In this document: piece by piece, positions 22,147-32,147 of the stretch
Layout: the number at the start of each line of letters is the position of its first letter
Position numbering within the stretch: position 1 is the first letter of the stretch
Source of the DNA: Dolomedes plantarius
Taxonomy: Eukaryota > Arthropoda > Arachnida > Araneae > Dolomedidae
NCBI GenBank assembly: GCA_907164885.2
Contig: OU015499.1
Coordinates: 147,500,118-147,564,117, forward strand
DNA length: 64,000 nt
Reading direction: 5' to 3'
Notes under the pieces: model-generated
Database searches by the model: none
Told to the model about the DNA's origin: nothing
The model's input: the letters and a program-made list of their open reading frames with translations, nothing else
Position numbers and translations under genes: made by a program

Positions 22147-22213
22147 TGCCGTAGCGCAGAGGCATCGCGTTGATCTGTGAAACCCTGAGTTGTGGGTTCG
22201 ATCCCAGGTGGTA
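22147..22213 (+). other. tRNA-like sequence in the retrotransposon 3' region
   Basis: A box A-like GTAGCGCAGAGG (22151-22162) and a box B-like GGTTCGATCCC (22195-22205) are spaced as in a tRNA gene. The T stem pairs poorly and the acceptor stem is weak, so it is unlikely to be a working tRNA. It may be a tRNA-derived SINE head or relic. Confidence 0.5.
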
Positions 22214-22740
22214 TCGCATCTTCCAAAAATTCCATCTTGATATTTCTTTTTTCCCCGTGGAATTCTGCTTCCTACTCATTACGAATTGTATGACCCTGAA
22301 GAGGGCCTTTTTTTTTCTCTTTTGATGAGGGCCACTTAACTTATTCCTATTTCTTGCCTCGTAACTTTAAACTTAACTTATTAATTTTTAAATTTTTAAA
22401 TCTCTACTACATGTTAAATTCCTAAGATATTATTTCCCCCACCCTTTTAATTATTGAAGGATTAACTTTAATTTACTAGTAATTTTATTGATGTAATCCC
22501 ACTCTTAATTACCTTATTATCCTTTAAACTTTAACTACTGAGCACACTATCATTGATTACTTGACATCTTGCGTACTGGAGATAAAACCACATGGCCAAG
22601 GAACTCCATTCATCTCTATATTCTGCTCAGCTTTCCAGCCAGACCAGAGCAGAGCAGTTCGACGACGTTCCGGAGCTACGGACGCACCTGTTAATTATGT
22701 TAAAGGCAACAAATCTTGTCTCCAGTTTTAAATGATTTTA

Positions 22741-22746
22741 AATAAA
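22741..22746 (+). terminator. AATAAA near the retrotransposon 3' end
   Basis: A canonical polyadenylation hexamer about 100 bases beyond the second copy of the 18-bp end repeat. It may mark the element 3' end. Confidence 0.35.
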
Positions 22747-22749
22747 AGG

Positions 22750-24800
22750 AGTTGGATGCTCATTCGCCTGGTCTTCATTTCCCGTACTCACCTGAGCTTT
22801 GCTACACCCATTTTTTATTTTTAGAGGAAGGCAGTTACACCTCATGTAACACTAATTCCCCCAATAGATATACACCTTCAGCCAATCAGTTGCAAACACT
22901 CATGCCTGTTTCAGGATTTGACCTGCAGGCCTTAGTTTTGAAGACTAACCACTGTCTGGTATAACCAGCAAAAAATTGTCTTTCTAATGAAATTTAATTG
23001 AAAGTCATGATTATTTACTTCAACAGACTTTTAAATGTAAACAAGTTAAGAATAAACACAAGAAAATATTAAGAGATAAATCTTAGCAAATTTACTTCTA
23101 TTATAAGAGAAATTTTGGCACTTCCTTTTTATAGCGGCCTTGGCGAGAATGGGGAACTAGCCTATTTCCGCCTTTGTGAGAAACAAAAGGTAACTGATAC
23201 ACACAATCAATTCATTCAATATCTGGACCAAACAATTTATTTGATATATACATGAAGGAACAATTTAATATAAATTTGTATCTATAATTTTATTTCATAG
23301 AATTTTGTGAGCGATTTATTTAAGTAAAATGCATATAGAAATATCACCGAAAATTCATTTTTAACAGACACATTCTTGTGGCCACAATTCGGCAATTGCT
23401 GATAATAATGTATCGAAGACATTATTACAGCCGACCTGATACCTGAACATGAATTCTGCTAGGTGATGGCAAACCGTACCATTTTCACAAGTCTTTTATA
23501 TATGTATGTATATACACATATGTATATACACATATATATACACATATGTATATACACATATATACACACATATATATACACATATATATACATACTGGTT
23601 ACCTCTGAATAGAAGATCCCTGAGAAACTGGTCACTTGGGGAGAGTTCTTTATTGTTGAGGGGTGGAATGTTAAAGCGAAGTTCAACGAGAGAGGAAGAG
23701 ATTATCGCCAAACATCCCCCACTTTTCGACAAATATCGGCATTTGTCCTGTGGCGTCACGACAAGTAGTAAGGCTATTCTCTCTGAGGCATTTAGAAGAA
23801 ATTTCACAACTATTGATCCATACCAAGAAAGACAGTTCTAATTAACAAACGAAGGCCAAATTTTTAAAACAAAAATTCAACAATTTATTAACAAAAAAAA
23901 AAAATTAAACGTTAGACATTTTCGACATATTCACTTAATTTACGTGCAGATTTACAGTGCGCGCTCCAGGGCCCATTCCGGCCCAAGAAAACAGGAGCCT
24001 CGCAAAATCACAACCGCTCGGGTCGATGTTCTACGCCGCTCTCTCGAAAAAAACGACTCCAAGCCTCTCCTCTCGACTGGCAATTCGGGGTCCGTCTTCT
24101 TGGAATTCCTGGATTTTCAGAAGGGGTGGAGGCAGCTCATCGGCTGACAGCTCTACTTAGACGCCGAACTTTACTACATTGCAGAAAAGTAAAGATGACA
24201 ACTTTAGTGGCTGCATCTGTAAGGAAAACGGTTTTTAATCCCCCCCCACGTGTTCCGAACTGGTGGAACCGAACAACACATTCCTTGAAAAACACGCCGA
24301 TGTGTTTCAAGCTCATGTGGGGTCTCGGGAAAAAATTAGACCCTATTTCCAGTACGCTACAGTCCCAAGGAAGAGTCGAACAGGTGTTTTTCTGCCGATT
24401 GGCAATGGTTTAGTCTAAGAAAAGGCAGTGTTTACAAGAAACTGATGGGGAGAAATACACATCTGCAGTTACAATTGAAAGGAAATTTTAAACACAATAT
24501 TACCTATTGGAACTATTATACCTTTTGGAATATTAACTGCCGTGATGTGCTGTATAATCTGAAATGTTTAAATGCTGATTTCTGAAGTCTATTTTCCAAG
24601 GTATAAATCTGCAACCAAGCAAAACATCTTTCCCGTTTTTATTAACTTTTAAACTGGGCAAAAATATGGCTAACAAAAACCAAGTTATGAGAAAATATTT
24701 CAAAGAGGGGGAAATTAAAGTTTGAAGAAAAATTTCCTTATTCAAATTGCGGAAAATGGGAAAATTTTATAGTGTTGATAAAGTTAATTGTGAATTTTCA
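22750..24800. other. about 2 kb without recognised gene
   Basis: The first 700 bases are AT-rich and featureless. After the microsatellite at 23503-23596 there is more GC-balanced sequence to about 24430, with short open frames in several registers (23506-23841, 23944-24147, 24126-24413). None carries a motif I recognise. It could be the remains of a mobile element. Confidence 0.4.
23503..23596. repeat. TATACACA microsatellite
   Basis: Alternating TA and CA steps (TATACACATATG-type units) repeated for roughly 95 bases. Reading frames across it are tyrosine/isoleucine repeats with no coding meaning. Confidence 0.9.
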
Positions 24801-25561
24801 TTAGAAGAGGTCATTAGGGTTGAGGTCATCAGCACTGAAACTGAATCGGGATTCATCACTGAAGATCACACGCCTCCAGTCGGTCACACTCCAGCTTGCC
24901 CGAGGTCGGCAAAAATCCAATCGACACTGCCTATGATGTGGGGTCAGTGGTAGGCGTCTTAATGGACGTCGGCTCCTTATACCTGCGTCGGCCAGTCGTC
25001 TCCGAATGGTTTCCCTTGATACCACCGGATGCCTGGAAGGTGGTAAATGGCGTCGAACCGATTCTACGACGTTGTTGGTGCGGACGTGGCCGCTCTTATA
25101 ATCACGCGATCTTCGCGCGCATTTGTGTTCCTGGGACGCCCTGACCCTACGCGACGGTAGACTATCCCTTCCGTGATCCATTGTTGCCAACACCGAGCAA
25201 CTACCATACAGCTCCGACCGAGATGGCGGCCGATACGCCTGTTCGACCAACCTGCTTCTCTGAGGCCTATTATACGCCACCTCTCAAAGTCCGACAATTG
25301 TTCCTACTGTCGCCGGTTACGTCTCGGTCACAATACCGTCCATCCAAGTCGACAGATTTGATTGAATAACCCTATGGCTCGAACAATCATGCTTTTAAAC
25401 TCTCCCAGCTGCGCATCTCATATGCGCATAGCGCGTCTACCCTTGTCTTATTGGCGTCGAAATTTTAATCATTTGCATATCTCTTACCAGACTACATTCC
25501 TGCCAAGTTTCGTGATAGTAGTTCCATTTCTTCTAGGTGCATAATTTTTTTTGTGACAGTG
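24801..25561 (-). mobile_element. Tc1-like element, truncated, with transposase N-terminal half
   Basis: The right end is the inverted repeat CACTGTCACAAAAAAAAT (minus strand) next to a TA at 25562-25563. Inside it, 25064-25297 encodes a paired-type HTH start (FERWRIIGLREAGWSNRRIGRHL). After a frameshift, 24801 to about 25090 encodes the second HTH and the first catalytic aspartate (VIFSDESRF). The similarity stops there, so the rest of the catalytic domain and the left inverted repeat are deleted. It is a dead copy of a family related to, but distinct from, the one at 59777. Confidence 0.8.
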
Positions 25562-25595
25562 TATATGTATGTACATATATATATATATGTATATA

Positions 25596-25779
25596 CAGTT
25601 GGCTCTCTGTTTAACGACTTTCAAGGGACCGTGAAAAATCGTCCTTAAGTAGAGATCGTCCTTAAACAGAATTTGTGAAACGATAACATTTCCCATAACA
25701 TCGGAGGGACCGGGACTGGAAAATATCGTCTTATAGAGATCGTCGTTAAGTAGAGCGTCGTTAAACAGACAGCCAACTG
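25596..25779. mobile_element. 184-bp TA-flanked MITE, Tigger-like ends
   Basis: The complete small element starts CAGTTGGCTCTCTGTTTAAC and ends with the near-perfect inverse, bounded by TA at 25594-25595 and 25780-25781. Internal copies of GTCCTTAAGTAGAGATCGTC-like sequence recur. The end sequence is related to that of the larger element at 61183-62646. Non-coding. Confidence 0.85.
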
Positions 25780-25839
25780 TATATGTATGTACGTATATAT
25801 ATGTATATATATGTGTGTGTATATACATATTTATATATG

Positions 25840-27136
25840 CAGAGGCTGTTCACACATTTTTTAGACGATGTATATTGTATTCACAAAACTAAATTACATC
25901 AAATTCTTGTGTTTTAAATGTTCTATTTGACATCCCTTATTCTGAACTATCTTTCGACACCGCAATTTCCTGGATAATAATGCCTTTTGAAGTGTCAGAA
26001 GAGGTATTCTATCCCATTCCTCCTGAACAGCTTTCCAGAGTCCTGGAAGGGTTTTGGGACGACGTTTGGATAATGCAGATTTTAAAAGTCCGAAAGCACA
26101 AAAATCCATAGGTGATACATCGGGAGATTTAGTAGGGATATCAGTGAAGGGCATGGCCTTGATACCAGTTTTTGTTCCATTTCTTTTAGGAAAATCACAG
26201 TGGATTTTGATGTGTGACTGCTAGCTTTGTCCTGATTGAGTCTCACAGATTGATGGCACTGTGGGTAAAGCGATGGTATTTCATTCAGAAAAATTAGCGA
26301 TAAAATATGTTCCTGATAGTATTTGGAGTTAATCTTGACATTGTTTTTCACTCTCTTTATTTTTAACTTGCTATTATAAGAAAAACCAGCAACAATCATG
26401 AATTCCTTAGAAAAACTTTCTTTCGATTCTTTGAACCATGTACTTAAATTTTTTTTCTCACCTTTTATAATAATAAATGGCTCTTTTTTTGTTGCAATCA
26501 TTTAAATACACCCATGATTCGTCTATTGTGACAATTGTTTTCCATTTTTCTTTGGATAAGTATTTCTCATATAGAATTCTGCAGCGTGTCCTGCGTTCAG
26601 AGATATGATTTGGAAGAAGACGATGCACATTGCGTTTTTTCGCTTTCATAAGATTTAAATCAACGTTTATCATTTTGTTTACAGTGGACACCGAGCATTT
26701 TAATGATTTTGCAACTGTCCTTTGACTAGGGGTATTTTCTTTTAACATTAAACAACGTACCTTTGCAATAGTCGAAGATGTCCGTTTTTTCCTTGGATAT
26801 TTGTTTGGAATTTTTGTCCCACTTGAGGCTACAATTTGACGTTTTTTTCCTTTCTTGTTGACGATATTACCTATCGACGCTTTAGATATCAAAAAACTAT
26901 GACTCACATCGTTTTTGGATAACGGAGTATGCATATTTCTCTTCGGAAAGAGCATAAATGTAGCCTTCGAACCACTGCTTTGTTAACGCCATTTTTAATA
27001 AAAACAAAACTTTCAAGCCGCAGATGATAATTTAGACTTTTAAAAACATAGTACAATTGCAATTATTTCTTTTGCAGCAAACGATTTTTTATTACCGCTT
27101 ACCAAAATCGTCTAAAAAATGTGCGAACAGCCTCTG
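25840..27136 (-). mobile_element. mariner-like element (DD41D type), copy M2, decayed
   Basis: Same family as M1 and M3, with CAGAGGCTGTTC inverted ends and 1297 bp. TA follows at 27137-27138, but the left flank is TG, so one base of the target duplication has changed. It lies between (TA)n tracts. Confidence 0.88.
25894..26992 (-). pseudogene. mariner-family transposase, frameshifted (M2)
   Basis: The frame should begin at the ATG complementary to 26990-26992. The N-terminal part (26458-26955) has the HTH region and TIDESWV. The middle (26082-26501) includes NQDKASSH, where the usual histidine is asparagine. The C-terminal part (25894-26154) has SPDVSPMDF. The three pieces lie in different frames, so at least two indels have accumulated. 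Confidence 0.85.
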
Positions 27137-27154
27137 TATATATATATATATATG

Positions 27155-27218
<64 letters not shown>

Positions 27219-27282
27219 TATATATATGTACATATATATATATATATGTATGTACATGTATATATGTATATACACATATATA
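27137..27282. repeat. (TA)n microsatellite with GTACATA interruptions
   Basis: A long alternating TA tract forms the target sequence for the neighbouring TA-specific transposons. It occupies the whole gap between mariner M2 and the next element. Confidence 0.9.
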
Positions 27283-27412
27283 CAGGGTGTCCATAATTAA
27301 ACTTCTGTACTTTAAGGTTGTCTACAGTCGAAACTATTGTTCAGAAAGTTATGAAATTTTGTGTAGGACATATTGAAGGGATGGGAATTTGTTTGAGCAA
27401 ATAAAAAAATTA

Positions 27413-30019
27413 CCGTAATTTCGCACGTATGCGCCGCACCCACCGTAAGCGCCGCAGGGACTGAAATTTCCTTTTAGAAAAACGAAATCGGGGTAAGCGC
27501 CGCACCGGCGTAAACGCCGCATATAATTTTTTCTTAGTTACCGTACCGCAACCAAATAGTGAGACAAAAGCAAAAATTTTAGGTTATTTCCATAACAAAC
27601 TAATACATTTAATGTAATAAATTCAATATAATTCTAATTTTGAATATTTCTCTTATTAAATTACACTTTAACACTAGAAGCGCCGAATGACACCCTGTTA
27701 GCCCAAACACATATGCAAATCTTGTCACTTACGTGCTCGAGTGAAACCTCGGCTCATCGCTCTGCCCGCGAGACGGCGTGCAGCACATGCGTAGTAGTCG
27801 TACGGGGGAGTCGCCTGTTTCCGGCTTTCACGATAAATACGTGGCCGGGAGAAAAATACTCGCCGGTGTGTTCTTCGTTCTCACTCGCTCGCTCGATTTG
27901 TATGCATTGATATTATTTTCTGTTACTGCCCTCGCATATATTTTATTTCTATTATATTTCGTTTCTGTATACTAAAGCTAGTATCGATAACTTTTAATAA
28001 AAAAATGAATTCTCAAACCCTACATTTACTTTTTTTTAAAAAGCCTCTGCTTAACACACCCCATACCTATAAGCGCGGTAGGTAGTAATTTTGACCCGTA
28101 AGATTTACTTTATTTAAAACTGTCTTTTTTTTTTTAAATGAAATGTTACGTACTACTACACGTCTACCATAGTACAATGAAAAAAAAAAAAGAAAAAAAG
28201 AATGAAACCTGAAACTGTACAAACGTATTTTTATTTCACAGTAACATATGATAAATTATTAAAAAAGAAAAAAAGAAACGTAATCATGGAACATCAAACG
28301 GGCAAAACACATAAAGCATACAAATATGAATAAAAGTAATAAAGATATTAGGTAATACTAAAAATCGCCAAAAGGAAAATCTAAGATATACGGGTAAGAA
28401 TTACCGATCAATCAAAACCATCAAAGTCCTCTTGTTCCGTATCAGAATTGAAAAGTGACAAAATTTCTGGATGAATTTTTGTATCTGGATCATCTGGATC
28501 TTCCTCGTTGGAAGAACTGTTATCGTCGGAACTGTCATCGTCGCTGGCATTGGGGACAATTATTTCCGCCTTTCTAAAACAGGAAATTATTGTCTTAATG
28601 GAGACACCTTTCCATGCTTCAGAGACCCACTTCGCGACTTCTACGAAAGTAGCCTTTCGCATAGTTCCTCTTTTTGTGTAGGAAAGTAGACCTTCAGTTA
28701 TCCACGATTCCCAGAGACTTCGCATTCGGCATTTGAATACTTTGTTTATAGCCAAATCAAGTGGTTGACTTAATTTTGTCAAACCGCCGGGAATTATCGC
28801 TAAATTTGCAGACACAGTCTTCGCTGCAACTTTAACAGACTCTGACAAGTGGGCTTTCATCGAGTCCATTATAAGTAGCCCTTTTGGATTGAAAAAAGCC
28901 CGTTTCTTTTTCCGCCAGACTTCGTTCAACCAGTCTCGCATTACTATTTCGTTCATCCATCCTTTCTCGTTCGCGCGGATCACAGCGTCATTAGGAAATT
29001 CTCCTTTGGGGAGAGTTTTTCTTTTAAAAATCGACAGAGGTTTCAGTTTTTCACCGCTTGCTGTGCAAGACAAAACATAAGTAAATGACGTTTTCTCGTG
29101 ACCGGTAGTAACAATACTCACTGTACTTTCACCAACCTTGTTAACAGATCTGCTTGGAGGACAGTCGAAAGTCAAAGGTACCTCGTCCATGTTGATCACC
29201 TGATCGGTGGAAAACTTTTTGTTCTTTAATTGGTCCCCTATAAACTTCAGGAAAGAAGATTTCTTTACCTCCCAATCAACTGGCAATTTTTGCCCCACGG
29301 TTGTGCGGGCCCGAACGGAGAGGTTTTTCCGCTTCATGAATCGGTAGCACCAGTTGGAGCCAGCTTTGAAATCGTCTAATTCCATCTTCGCCGCTATAAC
29401 TCTGGCTTGTAAACGTATCTTTACTGTTGATATTGGAATGCTCTTACTTCTCTGGGATAAAATCCATTTCTCAAGACTAGTTTCCAGCTGTGGCCAAGCA
29501 GCTTTCCCTCTTCTGCGTGCTCTCTCACTTTTCGGCATCTTTAGTAAAACTTTCTTTTCGGAGTGCCATCGCCGAAAACAACGTTCATCAACACTGAACT
29601 CTCTGCCTGCTGCTCTATTTCCGATTTCTTCTGTTTTGGCAATAACATTCAACTTAAAATTCGCACAGTAGCTTTTGTTTCTGCGTTTTGGAGCCATTTT
29701 GTTAAATAGTTTCACAGTACGGGGGAGGGAAAACTATTTTCGCAGAGAGAGAGCGACAGCAATGCACGTGCGCCGTCGCCAAAGTGTGTATGACATCATC
29801 GTCATTCTTTTCTAAAATTAGTCAAGAACTTTGCGCATGCGCAGTGATAAACGCCGGTTCAAGTAATGCGTTAGGCTCAATTTTAGTAGAAAAGTGCAAG
29901 CTGAAAAGATTTTAAAATCCGAAATCGGCGTAAAGGCCGCACCAGCGTAAGCGCCGCGCCCAACAATTTTTGAACTTTTTTTTACGTATGCGCCGCGGCG
30001 CTTACGTGCGAAATTACGG
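27413..30019 (-). mobile_element. pogo/Tigger-type DNA transposon, copy 2, complete
   Basis: The 2607-bp element has matching ends CCGTAATTTCGCACGTA and TA at 27411-27412 and 30020-30021. Both termini carry repeated GTAAGCGCCGC-like motifs. It interrupts the element at 27283-31375. The related element at 52255-53209 shows the unoccupied sequence (AATTAGCTCAAAC near 52381) with a single TA, confirming TA duplication. It carries an intact transposase and looks capable of moving. Confidence 0.93.
28408..29715 (-). CDS. pogo/Tigger (CENP-B/Jerky-like) DDE transposase, intact, second copy
   Basis: The 435-residue product is identical to that at 196-1503. It has the same psq and CENP-B-type DNA-binding regions, catalytic D177, D284 and D320, and acidic tail. 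Between its stop and the left inverted repeat is about 1 kb of non-coding element sequence. The ATG lies about 300 bases inside the right inverted repeat, so the promoter is presumably within that GC-richer stretch (29716-30019). Identity of both copies, including untranslated parts, implies little time for mutation. Confidence 0.92.
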   Translation of the reverse strand: MKLFNKMAPKRRNKSYCANFKLNVIAKTEEIGNRAAGREFSVDERCFRRWHSEKKVLLKMPKSERARRRGKAAWPQLETSLEKWILSQRSKSIPISTVKIRLQARVIAAKMELDDFKAGSNWCYRFMKRKNLSVRARTTVGQKLPVDWEVKKSSFLKFIGDQLKNKKFSTDQVINMDEVPLTFDCPPSRSVNKVGESTVSIVTTGHEKTSFTYVLSCTASGEKLKPLSIFKRKTLPKGEFPNDAVIRANEKGWMNEIVMRDWLNEVWRKKKRAFFNPKGLLIMDSMKAHLSESVKVAAKTVSANLAIIPGGLTKLSQPLDLAINKVFKCRMRSLWESWITEGLLSYTKRGTMRKATFVEVAKWVSEAWKGVSIKTIISCFRKAEIIVPNASDDDSSDDNSSSNEEDPDDPDTKIHPEILSLFNSDTEQEDFDGFD

Positions 30020-30322
30020 TAGTTCAAAATTTCACCACCAGAGGGCGTTTATTGATGAATTACACATTTACGATTTCACCATCTTTTTATCCATAAGTCA
30101 CCCTAACACAATAACTCATACTCATTAAATTTTACAATTTTCAAAAGGATTCAGTCGATCGGAAACTTGTTCGATAACTAATTTTTGGACAAAAGATTTG
30201 AAGGAACGAAGAAGAAACAAATATGCAAATTAATTTTTGTCGACGTAGAGCAGAAGCTGTTATGAAACCTAGAAAGTTTCATGGAGATTTTGTTTTCAGC
30301 GTGCTTGCTATTGCTAATCAGA

Positions 30323-31167
30323 ATGTCATCGTTACGATTACCAGATCGAACTTTGTTAGCAAAATTGTTTTACCAAGACGATAATTCAGCACTAGTTGCG
30401 AATTATCGGAAATATCGGAGTTTGAAGGGGATACGAAAAGGTCCATTGACTGTTAAAGGTCTTCTATTCATGGTGGCCAAATTTGAAGAAACTTGTTCTT
30501 TTAACATTCGTTCTGGAAGAGGAAGGAAACCTGTTTTCGCAGAAGCTGTAGAGAAGGTTGCGCTTGGGGCAGTTCGGTGAATACTCACAACTGCCGAATT
30601 TGGGAACCATAAAATCAGCGTTTAATCTTAGATGTTCCGATGCATTCACCGAAAGTAACCATGTGGTGTGGATTTTCTGCATTTTTTTATTCTCGGCCCG
30701 TATTTTTTCGAGGAATTAAGTCCTAGAGGTCCAGTGACATGCTCGGTCACTGGGGAGCGATATGCATCCTTGTAACTGAATAAAATTGTTCATGATCTGC
30801 AATCACGTCAGTGCCTTTCACGCACAATTTTTATGCAAATGGAGCTCCTCCACACATTAGCCTTCGTGTTAAGAACGTCCTCAAAAATCACTTTACAGAA
30901 GAACGTGTCATCAGCCGCCACTTTCCTAATGTGTGGCCTCCCCGATCCCCAGACCTCAACCCATGGGACTTTTGGATATGGGGGCATGTGAAACATCTAG
31001 TCAGTCTTTATAAACCAAGAACTATACCTCATTTGAAAGACAGCATTTCACGCCATGTTCTCAGCATTTCCCCGGACACACTGCGGTCAGCTGTAGAACA
31101 TGCTATCTTACGATTTCAAATGGTAGCTGAAAATGATGGCCGTCATGTTGAACATGTCTTGTTGTAA
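30323..31167 (+). pseudogene. DUF4817-type transposase, internally deleted
   Basis: The N-terminal piece begins MSSLRLPDRTLLAKLFYQDD and runs to about 30580 with RSGRGRKPVF. It resembles the DUF4817 helix-turn-helix region abundant in spider transposons. The C-terminal piece (30811-31167) has NGAPPH and PPRSPDLNPWDFWIWG, the end of an IS630/Tc1-type catalytic core. The central part with the first catalytic aspartate is missing or scrambled between 30580 and 30810. Not functional. Confidence 0.8.
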
Positions 31168-31375
31168 TAAATTTTTTTAACTGTAGTAAATGTTGGCTAA
31201 ATTCGTAATTCATCGGAAAACGCCCTCTGGTGGTGAAATTTTTAACTAATTTTTTATTCGCTTAAACAAATTCCTATCCCTTCAATATGCACTACACAAA
31301 ATTTCATAACTTTCTGAACAATAGTTTCGACTGTAGACTACTTTAAAGTAGGGAAGTTTAATTATGGACACCCTG

Positions 31376-31390
31376 TATATATACACACAC

Positions 31391-31456
<66 letters not shown>
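31376..31456. repeat. (TA)n microsatellite
   Basis: Pure TA alternation of about 65 bases directly adjoins the right end of the split element. Confidence 0.9.
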
Positions 31457-31459
<3 letters not shown>

Positions 31460-32147
31460 CATGTAACATGCCGGCCCTACCCCGTGGATGATGACCGGAA
31501 CCGGCATGTCACAAAAGGGGATAGTCGTAGTCGAGTGGTCAACAATAACACCGCTTTTCAAATCGGCAAATACAAATTTATTGACATTCTGCTCGAAGGG
31601 TTACAGCGTGTTTATTAAGCAACATAGTCACGCCAAAATTCGCTCTTAGAGGCCTGTTTGAGTGTTTATAGACTTTACGAGCCCCTTTTCATATGACATA
31701 TTAGTCTGCAACTATTGGTTAAACCCAGGAATCTGGGACAGAGGTCATCTGTTTTCTTATATAAGTTTCGCGCGAGATATTGGGGATTTTAAGGGACGAT
31801 ATGTCGATTACCTACAAAGGAATTGTAAGTAAATCAATATCGGACGTATCGCTAACATTTCATTCTCGTCTAAATTTCAACACGTCTGCATCGTTTTCGG
31901 GGCGAAATGACTGACTGTGAAACATAAATTATCTTCCATCCTTACCCTGAGTTTAGATTTATTTCAAATTTTCTGTCGGGTCCAATTTTGGTCCATTTCC
32001 ACAGGTCGGACCCTATGTTATTTATCGATATCGGGTGCCTCGTTCAGATTTCCCTCTCGTCAAAATCTCGACACGTCTCCTCGTTTTCGAGGCGAAATGA
32101 CTCTGAAACATAAATTATCTTCCATGAAAACCATGATTTTGGATTTA

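Larger units (their letters stand above)
17407..22746 (+). mobile_element. Jockey-type non-LTR retrotransposon, nearly full length, inactive
   Basis: The element has a 5' untranslated region of about 220 bases, a gag-like ORF1 and an endonuclease/reverse transcriptase ORF2. The 3' region contains a tRNA-like sequence and an AATAAA. An 18-bp sequence TCAGCTTTCCAGCCAGAC occurs both at 17407-17424 and at 22627-22644, near the two ends. There is no RNase H domain after the RT, consistent with Jockey. The exact ends are uncertain because no poly(A)-flanked target duplication was found. ORF1 carries a frameshift and ORF2 a frameshift plus a nonsense codon. Confidence 0.85.
27283..31375 (+). mobile_element. 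Tc1/mariner-superfamily element with DUF4817-type transposase, split by a pogo insertion
   Basis: The ends are long inverted repeats starting CAGGGTGTCCATAATTAAAC, flanked by TA at 27281-27282 and 31376-31377. The similarity between the ends runs at least 170 bases and includes a CACCAGAGGGCG segment. The pogo element at 27413-30019 sits inside the left inverted repeat. Without it this element is about 1.48 kb and internally deleted. A shorter relative is at 52255-53209. Confidence 0.85.

Noticed and set aside
22147..22213. Functional tRNA gene
   Set aside because: The T stem has only two to three good pairs and the acceptor stem is weak; kept only as tRNA-like.
17407..22644. Long terminal repeats around the Jockey-type element
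   Set aside because: Only 18 bp are shared clearly, and the enzyme is a non-LTR type with AP endonuclease and no integrase or protease.
25484..25828. 114-aa minus-strand frame
   Set aside because: Runs through a MITE and two TA microsatellites; no conserved segment.
27057..27376. Frames reading YIYIYIY across the TA tracts (also near 2900, 23500, 25500 and 31400)
   Set aside because: Translation of TA microsatellites in any phase; no coding meaning.
28471..29671. Plus-strand frames over the pogo transposase (also 259-1459)
   Set aside because: Shadows of the intact minus-strand transposase; they recur identically in both copies only because the element does.
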